A stretch of DNA of 64,000 nt from Artocarpus heterophyllus (taxonomy: Eukaryota; Streptophyta; Magnoliopsida; Rosales; Moraceae), in assembly GCA_025403435.1 (NCBI GenBank), contig CM046332.1, forward strand, positions 5,219,596 to 5,283,595. The letters are read 5' to 3'. Positions 33,661-44,644 of this stretch are shown piece by piece (within the stretch, counting starts at the first letter, position 1; the number at the start of each line of letters is the position of its first letter). The position numbers were made by a program, and so were the translations under genes. Below the pieces are notes generated by a model that made no database searches, was not told the origin of the DNA, and saw nothing but the letters and a program-made list of their open reading frames with translations.

Positions 33661-35949
33661 AGACAAGCAGTCAGCAGAAATCTCTCCAAATTTATTGCTG
33701 AGATAATTAAGTTGATTGGGTGTTTTAATGGGATTAATTGGTATAATTATGGATTAATTTCCTCATTTAAGGAAATAAAACATTTGACTTGGCATTGATT
33801 GAATGTAATCGAGATGGTTTCCTATTTTAAAAAAATGAAATATGGTAAGTGAGACCAATTGATTCGACTCTCCCTCAATCCTCTCCACTTTCCATGTGAA
33901 GCTAGCCTCAATTTTAGTCTAGATAGTCAGAAAATTTCTAACATAATGGAGAGCATTGAAATTTTCTTTTTACGTTATTGCTCTCTCTCTCTTTCTCTCA
34001 CGTCTTTCCTTTTTCTCTCTCACTTATTCTGAGACGTTTCTTTTATTCTTCTCTTCTTCTTCTCTTCTCCACGTTTTCTATTCCTCCTCTCTCTCGAAAA
34101 TTCTCTTGCAAATATTTGAGAAATATTGAGTTTTCTTTGGATGAATTGAAGGAATTTGAGAAGAATCGTTTTGAGGTAAGGGTTCATTTTCGGTTTAATT
34201 TTGAAATGAAATCCTTCTCAACATGCGACTGCCATATCTTTCTCTAGGTATTTTTTTTTACTCTGAATTTTTAATATGTTATCCATGTATGTGTTATGCA
34301 ATGTTCCTCCAAGTTTCAAGTCATTTAAATTTTTCTAAATTAAGTTATGAATTTTCTATCCTCTACCACTCATAGTAAAATATTGTTGTTTGGCTATGAT
34401 GCATGAAAAATGTAATTTTTGTTCAAGGAGTAAATGTGTTTTGTTTGCTACGAAATTTAGCAAGAATGTTCATGTATATGTTATGTTATGGACTGCAAAG
34501 TTTGGTAATGTTTTGATGAGTGAATTATGTGTTATGGAATTTCTATGAGAATAGGTCAAGGAAATTGTTTTAACAATGTTAATTTTTGGACTTTCGTTTT
34601 ATGTAATGTTTTATATGTTTAAATGATTTTATTAATGATGAAATAATTTTATGATATTTAAATATACATGAGTATGAATTTTAAAATTAAAATATATGCG
34701 TTTTAATTGTTAGAAAATGTTTTCAAAAGATTACTCATTACCTTATTATTGTTAGCAGATTTCATGTTTGAAATACATGGTTTGTTTTTAGATACTTAAT
34801 GTAATTTCTATGACGAAAGAAAAATCATGGTAATATGTTTGTGTATTAGCTTTACCCTGGATAAGTATGGTGTCTAAAGTATGTGTGAATGTTAAGTTTT
34901 TAAGTCTTGGATCCATGTAGGTCAGTGAAGTGTATGTGATGATTTTATGTTTTTGAAGATCTTGGTTAAGGATGCATGTTATAAATCATGTTTGTAAGAG
35001 ATGAATGTATATGTGATGTTATATGAATGAATGTTTATTTTATGATGATAAGTATTAATTTTATTTTGTATCTTTAATGAATAAATGGCATTAACACACT
35101 AAGGAACGAGCACACCGAGACTGCGGCGACGTCACCAATTTTTATATGGTTAAGTAAGCTAGCTTCTAAGGTAAGTACATTCTCACCTGCAACATGATAT
35201 GTTATAAAGGTTTGAAAATATGTTCTTGATGATATCTATGATGGATTTTATGATGGTTTCATTTAAAGTTTTCTTATGAAATATTTTGATGTTCATAAAG
35301 TTATGCATGTATGATGATGCCGAATTTTCGAAGCATGAAAAATTATGTGTATATTTATCACTTAATAACTGTTGCACACCAATGTTATAATATGATATGT
35401 TATGATATCATGTTTGGTTTAGGATTAGCTACCCTTCTCCTCTCATGACGGTGCGCCTACAATGATGATTATGGTGCAACACTTGGGCCCTTAAGATAAA
35501 ATGGAATAAGTTTGAATATGGTCAATGTAATGAGAGATATGTTTCTATGAAAATGTGCTTAATGCATTATTATGATATGATGATGATGACAATGATGATG
35601 ATGATGTTTATGAAATGTTTTTAAATTGTGAGAATTATATGTACTTACTAAGCTTTAGCTTATTCAAGTTTATATCATGTTGCATATAAGGGTAAGAAAG
35701 TCATGGATTAGGCGGAGGACATGGGAAGGCGTGTGAGCATATGGAAGATGAATTGTAACTGAAAGAACGGCAATGAAGCAAGTTTTTACGATTTAACTTA
35801 TGGTTAAATTATTGAACCTATTTTTTTATGATGTGTTTTAAAGAATCCAAGAACTATGTTTCATTATTCTATTTTATCACTTTAAGAATTTGATCTTCTG
35901 CATTTTGAAAATTGAAGTTGTTTTACAAATTGAGTTTTCTTAAGAATTT

Positions 35950-36150
35950 TGGCTCTGCCGGCCTGCCGAACATGATTGGTCGGCATGCTGATGAAAGTAA
36001 GTTCAGCCTGCCGATCCTATTTTGAGCTTGCCAAACTTTGGAAGTTTTTAAACCTTGTTTTCCAGAGCCTCTGTCGGCCTACCGGTTAATGATTTCTGGC
36101 CTGTCGACCATGTTCGGCCTGCCGAAGTCCCAAGTTTGGCCTACCGAACT
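35950..36150. repeat. Palindromic-motif cluster, right part of the truncated-element LTR
   Basis: About eight units, mostly in the opposite direction to the 33525-33660 cluster: GCCGGCCTGCCGAAC, GGTCGGCATGCTGATG, TTCAGCCTGCCGATC, GTCGGCCTACCGGTT, CTGGCCTGTCGACC, TTCGGCCTGCCGAAG and TTTGGCCTACCGAAC. Confidence 0.82.
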
Positions 36151-36429
36151 GTGGGAGCAAATAGTTTATAAATGATGTCATGTGATATGAGTTATGATTT
36201 TACATTTTGGTATATTTATATTTTTAAAGCAAGTTTATGACTAATTTAAAGTGAAATTGAATTAATTATGGTGTGGAATAAGTTAATGAATGTTGTTTAA
36301 AAAAAAAATGTATGTATGGATCCTGGTTACGTTTTCCTTAACTATGTTTACATTTAAAGTTCAAATAAGTATGTAATGTATTGAATGTAACGAAATCTGG
36401 GACGTCCGTAAGGGGGGCGCTATAGGCTT

Positions 36430-36441
36430 TGGCATCAGAGC
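36430..36441 (+). other. Primer-binding site of the truncated gypsy element
   Basis: TGGCATCAGAGC, one base from the common initiator-methionine form TGGTATCAGAGC, placed five bases after the LTR end. Confidence 0.82.
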
Positions 36442-36640
36442 AAATTTCTATTTACAATTCATATCGCCACACGTCAGTCCAAGTCCTCCAAGTAAGTATG
36501 TTTTAAAGTTAGATATTTTAATGTAAGTATAAGGATAAGAATGAGGTTTAGATGTTTAACGATTAATGTTCTAGTAGTGAAAACCTATCTCATATTAGAA
36601 GATTATTTCTAAGTTCCAGACTCTTTTAGGAGAATTAACG

Positions 36641-37720
36641 ATGGACGGCCACAGAAGAATGCAAACGTGCACCCAGACCAATGAAAGGCTTCTGATTATG
36701 ATCGCTGAGTTGCAGAGGCAACTTGAGGATCGAAGAAGAGAAATTGCTGCGTTAAGGGCCGATGGCAAAAATGACGTGCCTCCTCGTCCTCCTCCTCCGC
36801 AGCCACCAGTTAATGAAGTCCCAGTTCCTGCTGTTGAACCAAGAGCGGCCTATCAGGATCCTCTTCTAGTCAGGTGGAAGAGGGTTAAGCTAGCAGACTT
36901 CAAGGGTTCAAAGGACCCGTTAGTCGCACAAGGATGGTTGAAGACGATTGAGGCCACCTTAAGACTCATGGATTTCATAGACAATGAAAAGGTCCTCTGT
37001 GCCTTATACTGCCTCACCATGGAGGCTAGAATTTGGTGGGATGGCATCAAACAGAGTAGGAATGTAGAAGAAATGACATGGGATGACTTCGTTCATGAGT
37101 TCAATACGAAGTTCTTCCATATGAACATCACAAGGAAGAATTACGAGGACTTCGAGAGCTTGCACCAAGGGGACAGTTACTGATGTGGTGACAAAGTTTG
37201 ACTAGCTTGCTCGCCTATGCCCAGGAATGGTTATGGATGAAAATGAAAAGGTCAGAAGGCTGATCAAGGTCCTTGGCCTGAAATTGCTGCTATCGTTGAT
37301 GGGGCAAGTCCACCTAGGACTCAAGAACAGGTTGTCATGAGAGCCCAGCATGCGGAATTCCACTTGTCCAAACTAAGAAGGAACCAGCCTCAATCGGGCC
37401 AACAAGCCAATAATGCAAACAATCAAAACCGCCCTCCACACAGGAACAACAACAACAATAACAACAGCAGCAACAACAACAACCATAACTGGAGGAATAA
37501 CAAGAGGAAGGGCAGTCCTCAAAACCAACAGGGCCAAGACAACCAGAGTCATAATGATGGTCAGCACAACAACAATAGCAGGCGGTTTCAACCATGTGCC
37601 AAATGTGGAAAGAAACATCCAGGGGAATGCCTCTTGGGAAAAAATCAATGTTTCATATGTGGGCGTGAAGACCACTTTGTCAAGAACTGCCCCAAACTGA
37701 TGAATGCCAATGCCCCCTAG
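36641..37720 (+). pseudogene. Gag of the truncated gypsy element (frameshifted)
   Basis: It starts at ATG 36641. A short coiled-coil-like N-terminus (ERLLIMIAELQRQLEDRRRE) and a proline-rich linker lead into the capsid-like domain (WKRVKLADFKGS, ARIWWDGIKQ, FNTKFFHMN). The frame ends at 37183 after a one-base shift near 37176. In the continuing frame a TAG at 37203-37205 stands where a CAG is likely. The C-terminal part is open again at 37337-37720: an asparagine-rich low-complexity tract (near 37440-37500), then CAKCGKKHPGEC and a zinc knuckle CFICGREDHFVKNC of the C-x2-C-x4-H-x4-C type. Overlapping frames on both strands here are shadows of the AAC-repeat tract. Confidence 0.87.
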
Positions 37721-37842
37721 AGAGCTCCTCCTCAAGCCCAGCTCCATCAGATGCAAGCTTCCCTTGAAGGGCCACTTATCAGTCAAGGGAGACTTGAAGC
37801 CCCACCAACAAATGCCTGAATCTATGCTATGACGAAAGAACA

Positions 37843-39085
37843 ATGGCTGCTGAAGCCTCCAATGTGGTCACAGGTCAGATAACAAGTTTATCTAACGATG
37901 CTTATGTTCTCTTTGATACGGGTGCTACTCATTCTTTTATATCCACATCATTTGTTAAAAAGTTAGGGGTTTGTTTAGAGCCTATGAGACAGGGATTCAC
38001 TATGGCACTACCCTCCGGGGAAGTGATATTATCTACACACTGTCCGCATATAGTACCCCTATGGATTTCTGATAGGGAACTTTTCATCAACCTCATCGTG
38101 ATCGACATGCATGACTACGATATGATTCTTGGGATGGACTTCCTAAGCAAGTATAATGCTTCTATTGAATTTCAAAAACGAAACGTGATCTTCCATCCTG
38201 AAGGTGATCAAAAGTTTGTTTATGTTGGCGAGTCCAGAAAGAAACCAAGCATGTTTTTATCTATAATGAAAGCAAGGAAGTTATTAGCAGGTGGCTGCAT
38301 GGGCTATCTGGCGAACATTGTAGACAAAAGCCAAGAAGAAAAGATAAGAATTGAAGATGTGCCTATAGTTCATGAATATGCAAAAGTGTTTCCTGATGAT
38401 CTGACAAGTCTACTACCAGAAAGAGAAGTCGAATTCGAGATTGAGCTCATTCCCGGCACCGACACAATCTCAAAAGCACCTTACAAAATGGCCCCGACAG
38501 AGTTAAAAGAGCTTCACACGCAATTAAAGGAGCTACTTGACAAAGGTTTCGTCAGGCCAAGCTACTCTCCATGGGGAGCCCCAGTTCTATTTGTTAAGAA
38601 GAAAGATAGCTCTATGAGACTATACATTGACTACAATAAGCTGAACAAGGTGACAGTCAAGAACAAGTACCCTTTGCCTCGAATAGAAGATTTATTTGAT
38701 CAGCTCAAGGGTGCATCTATGTTTTCAAAGATTAATCTACGGTCAGGTTATCACCAGCTGAAGATTAAAGAAGGAGATATCCTCAAAATTTCCTTCAGAT
38801 CGAGGTATGGCCACTATGAATTTGTGGTTATGCCTTTCGGTTTGACGAATGCACCAGTAGCTTTTATGGATTTGATGAATTGGGTATTCAAGGATTTCCT
38901 CAATAAATTTGTTGTTGTATTTATCAATGATATTCTTGTCTATTCAAAGAATCAAGAACAACATGTGGAGCATTTAAGGATTGTGCTGGAGACTATAAGA
39001 AGACACCAACTATATGCAAAGTTCTCCAAGTGCGAGTTTTGGCTTGATAAAGTGTCTTTCTTGGGCATGTTATATCGAAGGAAGG
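37843..39085 (+). pseudogene. Protease and reverse transcriptase of the truncated gypsy element
   Basis: One continuous frame begins at 37843. The protease signature [11 protein letters not shown] starts at residue 24, and [13 protein letters not shown] follows near residues 92-104. Reverse transcriptase runs from [10 protein letters not shown] (residue 211) through [10 protein letters not shown] (241-250) to [10 protein letters not shown]. Two of its three catalytic aspartates are asparagine: KINL (residue 298, codon 38734-38736) and FINDILVYS (residue 362, codon 38926-38928). Both changes are GAT to AAT. Near 39065 one base appears lost after FLG, and by 39085 the sequence is satellite. The predicted end at 39108 is satellite-derived and not part of the protein. 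The enzyme would be inactive even without the truncation. Confidence 0.9.
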
Positions 39086-42000
39086 ACGAAGAGTCTGAGC
39101 AGGTCTAAGAAGGTTACAGCCGACCAAAGAGGCCACGTCCAGGCTATAGCCGACCAGAGAGACTAGGTCCAGACTACAGTTGACCAGGTCCAGGGCAAAG
39201 AGTTCAACCATGCTACGACCGAGACCCAACGTCCATGACGAAGAGTCCGACCAGGTCCGAGAAGGTTACGGTTGACCAGAGAGGCCAGGTCCAGGCTACG
39301 GCCGACCTGGTCCAAGACGAAGAGTTCAACCAAGCAACGACCGAGGCCCAAGGTCCGACTAGGTCCAAGAAGGATACGGCCAACCAGAGAGGCCAAGTCC
39401 AGGCTACGGCCGACCAGAGAGGCCAGGTCCAGGCTACGGCTGACTAGGTCCAGGGCGAAGAGTCCAACCAGGCTACGATTAAGACCCAAGGTCTAGGACG
39501 AAGAGTCTGACCAGGTCCGAGTAGGTTACGACCGACCAAAGAGGCCAGGTCCAGGCTTCGACAGTCCAGGTCCAAGACGAAGAGTCCAACAAGGCGACGA
39601 ACGAGACCCAAGGTCCAGGATGAAGAGTCCGACCAGGTCCGAGAACGTTACGGCTGGCTAGAGTGGCTCGGTTGGGGCTACAGCCAACCAGGTCCAGGAC
39701 GAAGTGTCCAACCAGGCTACGACCAAGACCCAAGGTCCAACACGAAGAGTCCAACCAGGCTAGGACCGAGACCCATGGTGTAGGACAAAGAGTCCGACAT
39801 GGTCTGAAAAGGTTACGGCCGGCCAGAGAAGGGTAGGTCCAGCCTATGACCCACTAGATAGGCCAGGTCCGAGCTACGGTCGACCAGGTCCAGGGCAGAG
39901 AGTCCAACCAAGCTACGACCAAGACCCAACATCTAGGACAAAGAGTCCGACCATGTTCGAGAAGGTTACGATAGACCAGAGAGGCCAGGTCCAAGCTACG
40001 GTAGACCAGGTCCAAGACGAAGAGTCCAACCACGCAACGACCGAGAGCCAAGGTCTGGGAGGAAGAGTCCGACCAGGTCTGAGAAGGCTACGGCCGACCA
40101 GAGAGGCCAGGTCCAGGCTACGGCCGACCAGGTCCAGGGCAAAGAGTCTAGCCAGGCTATGATTAAGACACAAGTTCTAGGACGAAGAGTCTGACCAGGT
40201 CCGAGCAGGTTACGGCCGACCAGAGAGGCCAGGTCCAGGCTTCGGCAGTCCAGGTCCAAGACGTAGAGTCAAACAAGGCAACGAACGAGGCCCAAGTTCC
40301 AGGATGAAGAGTCCGACGAGGTTCGAGAAGGTTACGGCCGGCTAGAGAGGCCAGGTCGAGGCTACAGCCAACTAGGTCTAGAACAAAGTGTCCAACCAGG
40401 CTAAGACCAAGACCCAAGGTCCAGGACGAAGAGTCCACCTAGGTCCGAGAAGGTTATGGCCTACTAGAGAGGCCAGATCCAGGCTACAACTGACCAGGTC
40501 CAAGGCAAAGAGTCCAACTAGGTCCGAGAAGGTTACGGCCGACCAGAGAGGCCAGGTCCAGGCTACGGCCGACCAGGCCCAATACGAAGAGTCTAACAAG
40601 GCGACGAACGAGACCTAAGGTCTAGGACAAAGTGTCTGACAAGAGAGGCCAGGTCTAGGCTACAGCTGACTAGGTCCAAGGCAAAGAGTCCAACCAGGCT
40701 ACGACCGAGACCCAACGTCCAGGACGAAGAGTCCGACCAGGTCCAAGAAGGTTACGGTTGACCAGAGAGGCCAGGTCCAGGCTACGACCGACCAGGTCCA
40801 AGACGAAGAGTCCAACCAGGCAACGACCAAGGCCCAAGGTCTAGGACAAAGAGTCTGACTAGGTCCAAGAAGGTTACGGCCGACCAGAGAGGCCAAGTCA
40901 AGGCTACGGCCGACCAGAGAGGCCAGGTCACAGCTACGGCTGACCAGGTCCAGGGCGAAGAGCCCAACCAGGCTACGGTTGAGACCCAAGGTCTAGGATG
41001 AAGAGTCTGACCAGGTTACGGTCGACCAGAGAGGCCAGGTCCAGGCTTCGACGGTCCAGTTCCAAGGCAAAGAGTCCAACAAGGTGACGAACGAGACCCA
41101 AGGTCCAGGATAAAGAGTCTGACTTGGTCCGAGAAGGTTACGGCTGGCTAGATAGGCCAGGTCAGGGCTACAGCCAACTAGGTCCAGGACGAAGTGTCCA
41201 ACCAGGCTACGACCAAGACCCAAGGTCCAACACGAAAAGTCCAACCAGGCTACGACCGAGACCCATGGTGTAGGACAAAGAGTCCGACCAGGTCCGAGAA
41301 GGTTACGGTCGACCAGAGAAGGCAAGGTCCGGGCTATGACCCACTAGGGAGGCCAGGTTTGAGCTACGGTCGACCGGGTCTAGGGCAGAGAGTCCAACCA
41401 AGCTACGACCGAGACCCAACATCTAGGACGAAGAGTCCGACCATGTCGGAGAAGGTTACGACAGACCAGAGAGGCCAGGTCCATGCTACGGTGGACCAGG
41501 TCCAAGACGAAGAGTCCAACCAGGCAATGACTGAGACCCAAGGTCCGGGATGAAGAGAGAGGCTAGGTCTAGGCTACAGCCGGCCAGGTCCAGGGCAAAG
41601 AGTCCAGCCAAGCTATGATGAAGACCCAAGGTCTAGGACAAAGAGTATGACCAGGTCCGAGTAGGTTACGGCTGAACAAAGAGGCCAGGTCCAGGCTTCG
41701 ACAGTCCAGGTCCAAGACGTAGTTTCCAACAAGGCGACGAACGAGACCCAAGTTCCAGGATGAAGAGTCCAACCAGGTCTGAGAAGGTTACGGCTGCTAG
41801 AGAGGCCAGGTCGGGGCTACAGCCAACCAGGTCTAGGAAAAAGTGTCCAAGCAGGCTACGACCAAGACCCAAGGTCCAGGACAAAGAGTCCACCTAGGTC
41901 CGAGAAGGTTAGGCCTACCAGAGAAGCCAGATCTAGGCTACAACTGACTAGGTCCAGGGCGAAGAGTCCAACCAGGCTACGAGAGAGACCCAACGTCTAG

Positions 42001-43629
42001 GACGAAGAGTTCAACCAGGTCTGAGAAGGTTACGGCCCACCAGAGAGGCTAGGTCCAGCCAACGGCCGACCAGGCCCAAGACGAAGAGTCCAACAAGGCG
42101 ACGAACGAGACCTAAGGTCCAGGACAAAGTGTCCGACAAGAGAGGCCAGGTCTAGGCTACAGCTGACCAGGTCTAGGTCAAAGAGTCCAACCAGGCTACG
42201 ACCGAGACCCAAGGTCCAGGACGAAGAGTCCGACCAGGTCCGAGAAGGTTACGGCTGACCAGAGAGGCCAGGTCTAGGCTACGACCGACCAGGTCCAAGA
42301 CGAAGAGTCCAACCAGGCAACGACCGAGACCCAAGGTCTAGGACAAAGAGTCTGACTAGGTCCGAGAAGGTTACGACCGACCAGAGAGGCCAGGTCTAGG
42401 CTACGGCCGACCAGAGAGGCCAGGTCCAGGCTACGGCTGACTTGGTCCGAGCAGGTTACGGCCGACCAGAGAGGCCATGTCTAGGCTTCGGTAGTCCAGG
42501 TCCAAGACGAAGAGTCCAACAAGGCAACGAACGAGACCCAAGGTCCAGGATGAAGAGTCCGACCAGGTCCGAAAAGGTTACGGCTGGCTAGAGAGGCTAG
42601 GTCGAGGCCACAGCCAATCAGGTCTAGGACGAAGGGTCCAACCAGGCTACGACCAAGACCCAAGGTCCAGGACAAAGAGTCCAACTAGGTCTGAGAAGGT
42701 TACGGCCGACCAGAGAGGCCAGGTCCAGGCTACAGCTGACCAGGTCCAGGGCGAACAGTCCAGCCAGGCTACGACTGAGACCCAACGTTCAAGACGAAGA
42801 GTCCGACCAGGTCCGAGAAGGTTACGGCCGACCATAGAGGCCATGTCTAGGCTACGGTCGACCAGGCCCAAGACGAAGAGTCCAACAAGGCGACGAACGA
42901 GACCTAAGGTCTAGGATGAAGTGTCCTACAAGAGAGGCTAGGTCTAGGCTACGGTCAACTAGGTCCAAGATGAAGAGTCAAACCAGGCTACGACTGAGAC
43001 CCAAGGTCCAACACGAAGAGTACGACTAGGTCCAAGAAGGTTACAGCCAACTAGAGAGGCGAGGTCTAGGCTACAGTTGGCCAAGTTATGGACGAAGAGT
43101 AAACCAGGCTACGACCGAGACCCAAGGTCTAGGACGAAGAGTCTGGCCTGGTTCGAGAAGGTTACGGCCGACCAGAGAGGCCAAGTCCAGGTTACGATCG
43201 ATAAGATAGGCCAGGTCCTAGACGAAGAGTCCAACCAATCTTCGAAGAGTCCGACAAGGTCCAAGAAGGTTATGGTCGACCAGAGAGGCCAGGTCCAGGC
43301 TACTGCCGACCAGGTCCTGGGCAAAGAGTCCAACCAGGCTACAACTAAGACCCAAGGTCCAGGACGAAGAGTCCGACCAGGTCCAGTAAGGTTACGATCA
43401 ACCAGATCATGAACAAAGAGTCCAACTAGGCAACGACTGAGACGCAAGGTCTAGGACGAAAAGTCTAACCAGCTCTGAGAAGGTTACGGCCCACCAAAGA
43501 GGCCAGGTCTAGGCTTCGGTAATCTTGGTCCAAGACGATGAGTCCAACCAGGCCACGACTAAGACCCATGGTGTAGGACAAAGAGTCCGGCCAGGTCCGA
43601 GAAGGTTACGGCTAACCAGAGAAGGCTAG
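39086..43629 (+). repeat. 122-bp satellite array, segment 5
   Basis: About 4.5 kb. A distinctive monomer series (GACCCACTAG, then GGGCAGAGAGTCC, then ACCCAACATCTAG) occurs at about 39842 and 41334, about 1.49 kb apart. The same series occurs in segment 2 at about 2920 and 4483, about 1.56 kb apart. The part from 42946 is the start of duplication copy B. The last five bases (43625-43629, GCTAG) equal the left target duplication of the solo LTR. No gene is seen. Confidence 0.95.
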
Positions 43630-44644
43630 TGATGAGACTGTAAAAGTGTACATTTTCTAAGGCTTAAATCATTTATTTACGCTTTTATTTCTCATTAAAT
43701 TCTCTAATTAATAGCAATTTTGTGTTAATAAGTATTTTCGTGTCTTAGTGTGTAAATATGTTTAAAAATGTGTTTTTAGAGTGTTTTTATGTTTAATAGA
43801 ATTTTTAGTAATTTTTAGAATCATTTTGGTGTGTTAAATAAGTGTCTAGTCTGTAAATAGTCAAAGCCGTAAAAGTAATGCGGTTATTTTATTTTGAGTT
43901 TTAGAGTGTTTGATAGTGTGTTTTAAGTTTGTAAATATGTTTTATTATATTTTTAGTAATTTCTAAAAATATTTCCAAGTCATAAAAACTATATCTGTGT
44001 CAAACCGTAGGAGACTAGAAATTTTAGGAGTTTTTATTTATTTTTGTGTGTTTTAATGTAAAATAAATATTTTTGTAAATATTATGTTTGTAAAATAATT
44101 AATATTAGTGTGTTTGTGATTTTTAGATTTGAAATCTGGAGGAAAAACGGAGCAAAACGACACCAAAACGGATAAAATCGGACATCAAATGCATCAAAAA
44201 GATAAAGGAAATTCGAATTTATATTAAATGGGACACGTGGCGAGTTTCTAACCGTTCGATCACCGGCCAAATCAATTTTAGCCGTCCGAGGAAGAGACGT
44301 GTGTCAACGCGTCATCTGGTGCGTCAGCAGAATCTCAGGGTACAGTCCACGTGTCGAAGAACGATTGGCGCGTGTGATTCACGCGCTGACAAGCTGCAGA
44401 CGCGTCAGAGGGGAGTCGCAGGCCGTGTCTGCTCGCGTGTGGGTGAGTCTACGTGCAGCTGTTATTTTAGTCGTTCGATGCGATGACCGAGACCAATCTG
44501 GCGGCCCAAAATTGCTGTCCCACTTGTCCCACCTGGGCTCAATTATTCCATCTCTTGTAACCGTTTGATCGTACAATTAACGGTGCAGATCGTGCCGTTT
44601 TAGTTCCACCGTGAGCCACGAAGCACTAGATCCTAAACTAAGAA
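43630..44644 (+). mobile_element. Solo LTR, second copy, truncated
   Basis: About 1015 bp nearly identical to 685 to about 1696, starting TGATGAGACTG after GCTAG. It stops after AACTAAGAA and passes directly into satellite, so the TATA box and the whole right part are lost. The ACGTG/CGCG motif cluster is retained (about 44230-44460). The deletion also removed neighbouring satellite, because satellite matching copy A resumes near A 5290 at about 44935. Confidence 0.9.

Larger units (their letters stand above)
33276..36424 (+). repeat. 5' LTR of the truncated gypsy element
   Basis: It begins TGTAACACCC and ends near GGGGGGCGCTATA, five bases before the primer-binding site. The expected terminal CA reads TA. 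At 3149 bp it is long but within the range of large plant gypsy LTRs. It contains a CT-rich tract (about 33980-34110), an ATG-rich microsatellite (about 35577-35608) and two clusters of the palindromic motif in opposite orientation (33525-33660 and 35950-36150). The 89-codon frame at 33978-34247 is low-complexity Leu/Ser sequence from the CT tract and is not supported as a gene. Confidence 0.75.
33276..39085 (+). mobile_element. Ty3/gypsy retrotransposon, 3' truncated
   Basis: It starts with TGTAACACCCACC after satellite and carries a 3.15-kb LTR, primer-binding site, gag, protease and most of reverse transcriptase. It then stops abruptly in satellite at about 39081-39085. The rest of pol and the 3' LTR are absent, so no target duplication can be tested. 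Its pol is clearly diverged from the Tekay-like elements A and B. With integrase missing, a chromodomain cannot be checked. Lineage is gypsy, probably chromovirus; a closer call is not supported. Confidence 0.85.

Noticed and set aside
33978..34247. 89-codon frame in the truncated-element LTR as a possible host gene
   Set aside because: It is mainly Leu/Ser/Phe from a CT-rich tract inside an LTR and has no recognisable domain.
37373..37843. Long minus-strand and alternative-frame ORFs opposite the gag C-terminus (37373-37843, 37413-37700)
   Set aside because: They are shadows of the AAC-rich, asparagine-coding tract. The zinc-knuckle frame at 37337-37720 is the supported one.
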